In this document: positions 5,072 through 6,472 of the stretch, piece after piece
How positions within the stretch are numbered: the stretch's first letter is position 1
Layout: the number at the start of each line of letters is the position of its first letter
Assembly (NCBI GenBank): GCA_934153655.1
Contig: CAKPFH010000056.1
Location: 1-6,472, forward strand
DNA: 6,472 nt
Direction of reading: 5' to 3'
Source: an uncultured Bacilli bacterium
GTDB lineage: Bacteria; Bacillota_I; Bacilli_A; RF39; UBA660
The notes under the pieces: model-generated
Database searches by the model: none
What the model saw: only the letters and a program-made list of their open reading frames with translations
Told to the model about the DNA's origin: nothing
Position numbers and translations under genes: made by a program

Positions 5072-5911
5072 TTATTTATTAAAATCTTCTATTATTTTTA
5101 ATATTTTAAATATTTCTTCTATACTTGTTTTATCACTATATTTTTCTTTAATTAATAAAGCTTTAAAATCATCTTTATTTTTTATTTTATTATATTTATT
5201 TACTATTTTATTTTTAACAATAACAATACTTTCTTCATCACTTATAAAATGATCTGAATTAACTTGCATAATTCCATAAATATTTAAATTATAAAAACGA
5301 TTTTTAATTCTTTTAACATATTTATTAAGACCAGAATTAAGATAATTTTCATAAATTAACATACTATAAATGATATTTTCTATATCTTTATTTTTAGTTT
5401 TAATTAAATAACTATATTTACTTTTAAACTTAGCATAGTTTAAAATAACATATTCTTTAAATCTTAAATCATAATTATTTTTCTTAGTTTTAGTACTTTT
5501 ATTACTTCTTTTTAAAATTTGATAAAAATAAAGAATAATTAAAACCCAAATAAAGTTTTTAAATTGATTCATATCAACAAAAGCATCATCTACTTTAAGT
5601 AAATAAAAATTATAAATAATTAAGCTAATTGAAAATGTTAATAAAGTATTTTTATAATATGTTTTTTCATCAATTAAGGTTTCTTTATTTGATATGATAT
5701 ACTCGTTTATAATATCTATTAATAAATATAAAACTATTATAATAAAAGTATAATTTTTTAATTCTTTAAAAATAGATGCTATTATAATTAAATAAATATT
5801 TGGTAATAAGTAAATTAAACTTTCTTCTTTATTATTATTTTTAACTATTTGCATGATAACAAATAATAAAATAGAAAATAGTATTTCTAAAACAGCTACT
5901 TTAAAATTCAT
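5072..5911 (-). CDS. Five-helix membrane protein with lysozyme/transglycosylase-like C-terminal motif
   Basis: The 279-aa product has hydrophobic helices at about 7-24, 33-48, 54-73, 88-106 and 118-134, then a basic linker (KRSNKSTKTKKNN, 134-146). A C-terminal region of about 130 residues is rich in Lys, Asn and Ile. That region contains IIYSMLIYENYLNSG (180-194) and, 25 residues after E188, YGIMQVNS (212-219) followed by DEESIVIVKNKI. This order resembles the lysozyme-like fold of soluble lytic transglycosylases and goose lysozymes, where a catalytic Glu precedes G-(L/I)-M-Q-(V/I). If so, E188 would be the acid. The basic linker predicts a cytoplasmic C-terminus, which conflicts with peptidoglycan cleavage, so the call is tentative. 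It is the first gene of the operon, with an unusual G6 ribosome site at 5917-5922. Confidence 0.8.
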   Translation of the reverse strand: MNFKVAVLEILFSILLFVIMQIVKNNNKEESLIYLLPNIYLIIIASIFKELKNYTFIIIVLYLLIDIINEYIISNKETLIDEKTYYKNTLLTFSISLIIYNFYLLKVDDAFVDMNQFKNFIWVLIILYFYQILKRSNKSTKTKKNNYDLRFKEYVILNYAKFKSKYSYLIKTKNKDIENIIYSMLIYENYLNSGLNKYVKRIKNRFYNLNIYGIMQVNSDHFISDEESIVIVKNKIVNKYNKIKNKDDFKALLIKEKYSDKTSIEEIFKILKIIEDFNK

Positions 5912-5916
5912 ATTAT

Positions 5917-5922
5917 CCCCCC
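5917..5922 (-). promoter_or_regulatory. Unusual G6 Shine-Dalgarno site
   Basis: The only purine-rich site before ATG 5909-5911 is GGGGGG, five bases from the start. All other genes here use GAGG, AGGTG or AGGAGG. It can pair with the 16S tail only through G-U wobble. Because it is a homopolymer, its length could vary by slippage and tune translation of the operon's first gene. Confidence 0.6.
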
Positions 5923-5932
5923 AATAAAGATT

Positions 5933-5960
5933 ATTTTATCACAATTAGGAAAAAATACAA
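5933..5960 (-). promoter_or_regulatory. Promoter of the membrane protein-nucleotidase-rsmE operon
   Basis: On the minus strand TTGTAT (5955-5960) is followed after 16 bases by TAAAAT (5933-5938), preceded by TGA, which gives an extended -10. The predicted start near 5925 leaves a leader of about 14 bases. It lies just downstream of the terminator that isolates the Rpn remnant, which fits the head of an operon. Confidence 0.65.
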
Positions 5961-5995
5961 GTTTAGTTATTTAAGTATTTTAAAGATAATTTTAG

Positions 5996-6048
5996 TAAAA
6001 AAGAAGAAATTCTATTTTTCCTCTTTTAGTTTTAGAATTTCTTCTTTT
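5996..6048 (-). terminator. Strong hairpin terminator, 16-bp perfect stem
   Basis: Positions 5999-6014 and 6033-6048 are perfect reverse complements (16 bp) with an 18-base loop. In the minus direction the 3' arm runs into an unbroken T tract (A at 5996-6002 on the plus strand). The stem also forms in the other direction but without a clean T-run. It ends transcripts of the Rpn remnant before the next promoter. Confidence 0.8.
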
Positions 6049-6426
6049 GTTAATCCAGTTATTTCTTCATTTCTTCTCCTATATCGGTATTTCAATTATA
6101 TCAATATAAGATTATAATTTAAAATACCCTTCTAAATATGTACATTTTAAAGGATTTTATACCTTCTTATAATGTCTTTATTTTAGGATCCCTTCTTGTT
6201 TAAATGTCCATACTTATGGGTATATTATATAAAAAATGCCTTTCTTTTCACCTTTTTTCTCGCCTTTTTCTAAACCTTCTTTTAGGCCTTCTTCACGGCC
6301 TTCCTCACGAAAACCTTCAGCATAGAATTCTCTTCTTTTATCTGGATCATAATATCTAGCTACTAATAAAGTACTATTTTCTTCTTCATTCACAGTATTT
6401 CTCCTTCCATATATAATGTAATACTT
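6012..6426 (-). pseudogene. Remnant of an Rpn-family (PD-(D/E)XK) recombination-promoting nuclease
   Basis: Only C-terminal pieces remain. Segment one (6393-6214) reads NEEENSTLLVARYYDPDKR, then REFYAEGFREEGREEGLKEG and LEKGEKKGEKKG, before drifting into IFYIIYP and a TAA at 6214-6216. The Glu-Gly/Lys-Gly repeats are the usual C-terminal tail of Rpn/PDDEXK_2 transposase-like nucleases. Segment two (about 6071-6012) reads NEEITGLTKEEILKLKEEK and ends in TAG; this is the standard last helix pair of that family. The 140 bases between are full of stops in all minus frames. The PD-(D/E)XK catalytic core is absent: an in-frame stop at 6427-6429 precedes segment one, and a hairpin follows. AAGGAG before a GTG at 6391-6393 could still allow a 59-aa fragment, but loss of function is the likely state. 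Confidence 0.7.
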
Positions 6427-6437
6427 TTATCAAATTT

Positions 6438-6468
6438 AAAAAGATATTTTTTTATTTTTAAATATCTT
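6438..6468 (-). terminator. AT-rich inverted repeat, possible terminator of a gene beyond the window
   Basis: AAGATATTT (6441-6449) and AAATATCTT (6460-6468) form a perfect 9-bp stem with a 10-base loop. On the minus strand a short T-run (CTTTTT, then AAATTT) follows. With only two G-C pairs it is weak. It could end a transcript from outside the window or be a chance palindrome. Confidence 0.35.
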
Positions 6469-6472
6469 ATTT

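Noticed and set aside
1..6472. CRISPR array, tRNA genes or an intact insertion sequence
   Set aside because: No regularly spaced repeat of 20 or more bases, no tRNA cloverleaf core and no transposase frame were seen on either strand.

Overview
This is a low-GC window (by eye about a quarter G+C). Every gene I can support lies on the minus strand, so transcription runs from high to low coordinates. Stop codons include TGA (ends of the RsmE gene and the acidic membrane protein gene) and tryptophan is TGG, so the standard bacterial code applies. Gene content and composition suggest a low-GC Bacillota of the Bacilli/Erysipelotrichia/RF39 type, a relative of the Mollicutes that keeps normal code and secreted proteins. 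The taxon is inferred, not demonstrated.

Layout, in the direction of transcription. (1) 6012-6426 is the decayed C-terminal end of an Rpn-type (PD-(D/E)XK) recombination-promoting nuclease. Its last codons form one arm of a 16-bp perfect terminator stem (5996-6048). (2) A promoter at 5933-5960 drives a tight gene set: a five-helix membrane protein with a lysozyme/transglycosylase-like C-terminal motif, a deoxyribonucleotidase-like HAD phosphatase, the 16S rRNA U1498 methyltransferase RsmE, and a single-pass acidic membrane protein. (3) A strong internal promoter at 2924-2952 serves an unrecognised 106-aa protein, the tRNA methylthiotransferase MtaB, and a dCMP deaminase (ComEB-like). The rsmE-mtaB pair is a common Bacillota neighbourhood; here two unrecognised genes separate the two.

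(4) The stretch 405-777 between comEB and the last gene holds what looks like a complete small transcription unit. It has a near-consensus promoter, a Shine-Dalgarno site, a 28-codon reading frame containing a run of ten G, and a hairpin-plus-T7 terminator. Loss of one G would change this frame to 42 codons ending at the edge of the terminator hairpin. That raises the possibility of a phase-variable peptide, or of a phase-variable attenuator acting on the next gene. (5) From 404 to the window edge is the start of an exported or membrane-anchored surface protein with its own extended -10 promoter and a short overlapping leader ORF.

The central genes are housekeeping: translation-related RNA modification (RsmE, MtaB) and pyrimidine deoxynucleotide metabolism (dCMP deaminase, nucleotidase), mixed with envelope proteins of unknown role. 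I see no CRISPR array, tRNA, rRNA or intact insertion sequence. The most unusual part is the poly-G unit at 520-761.
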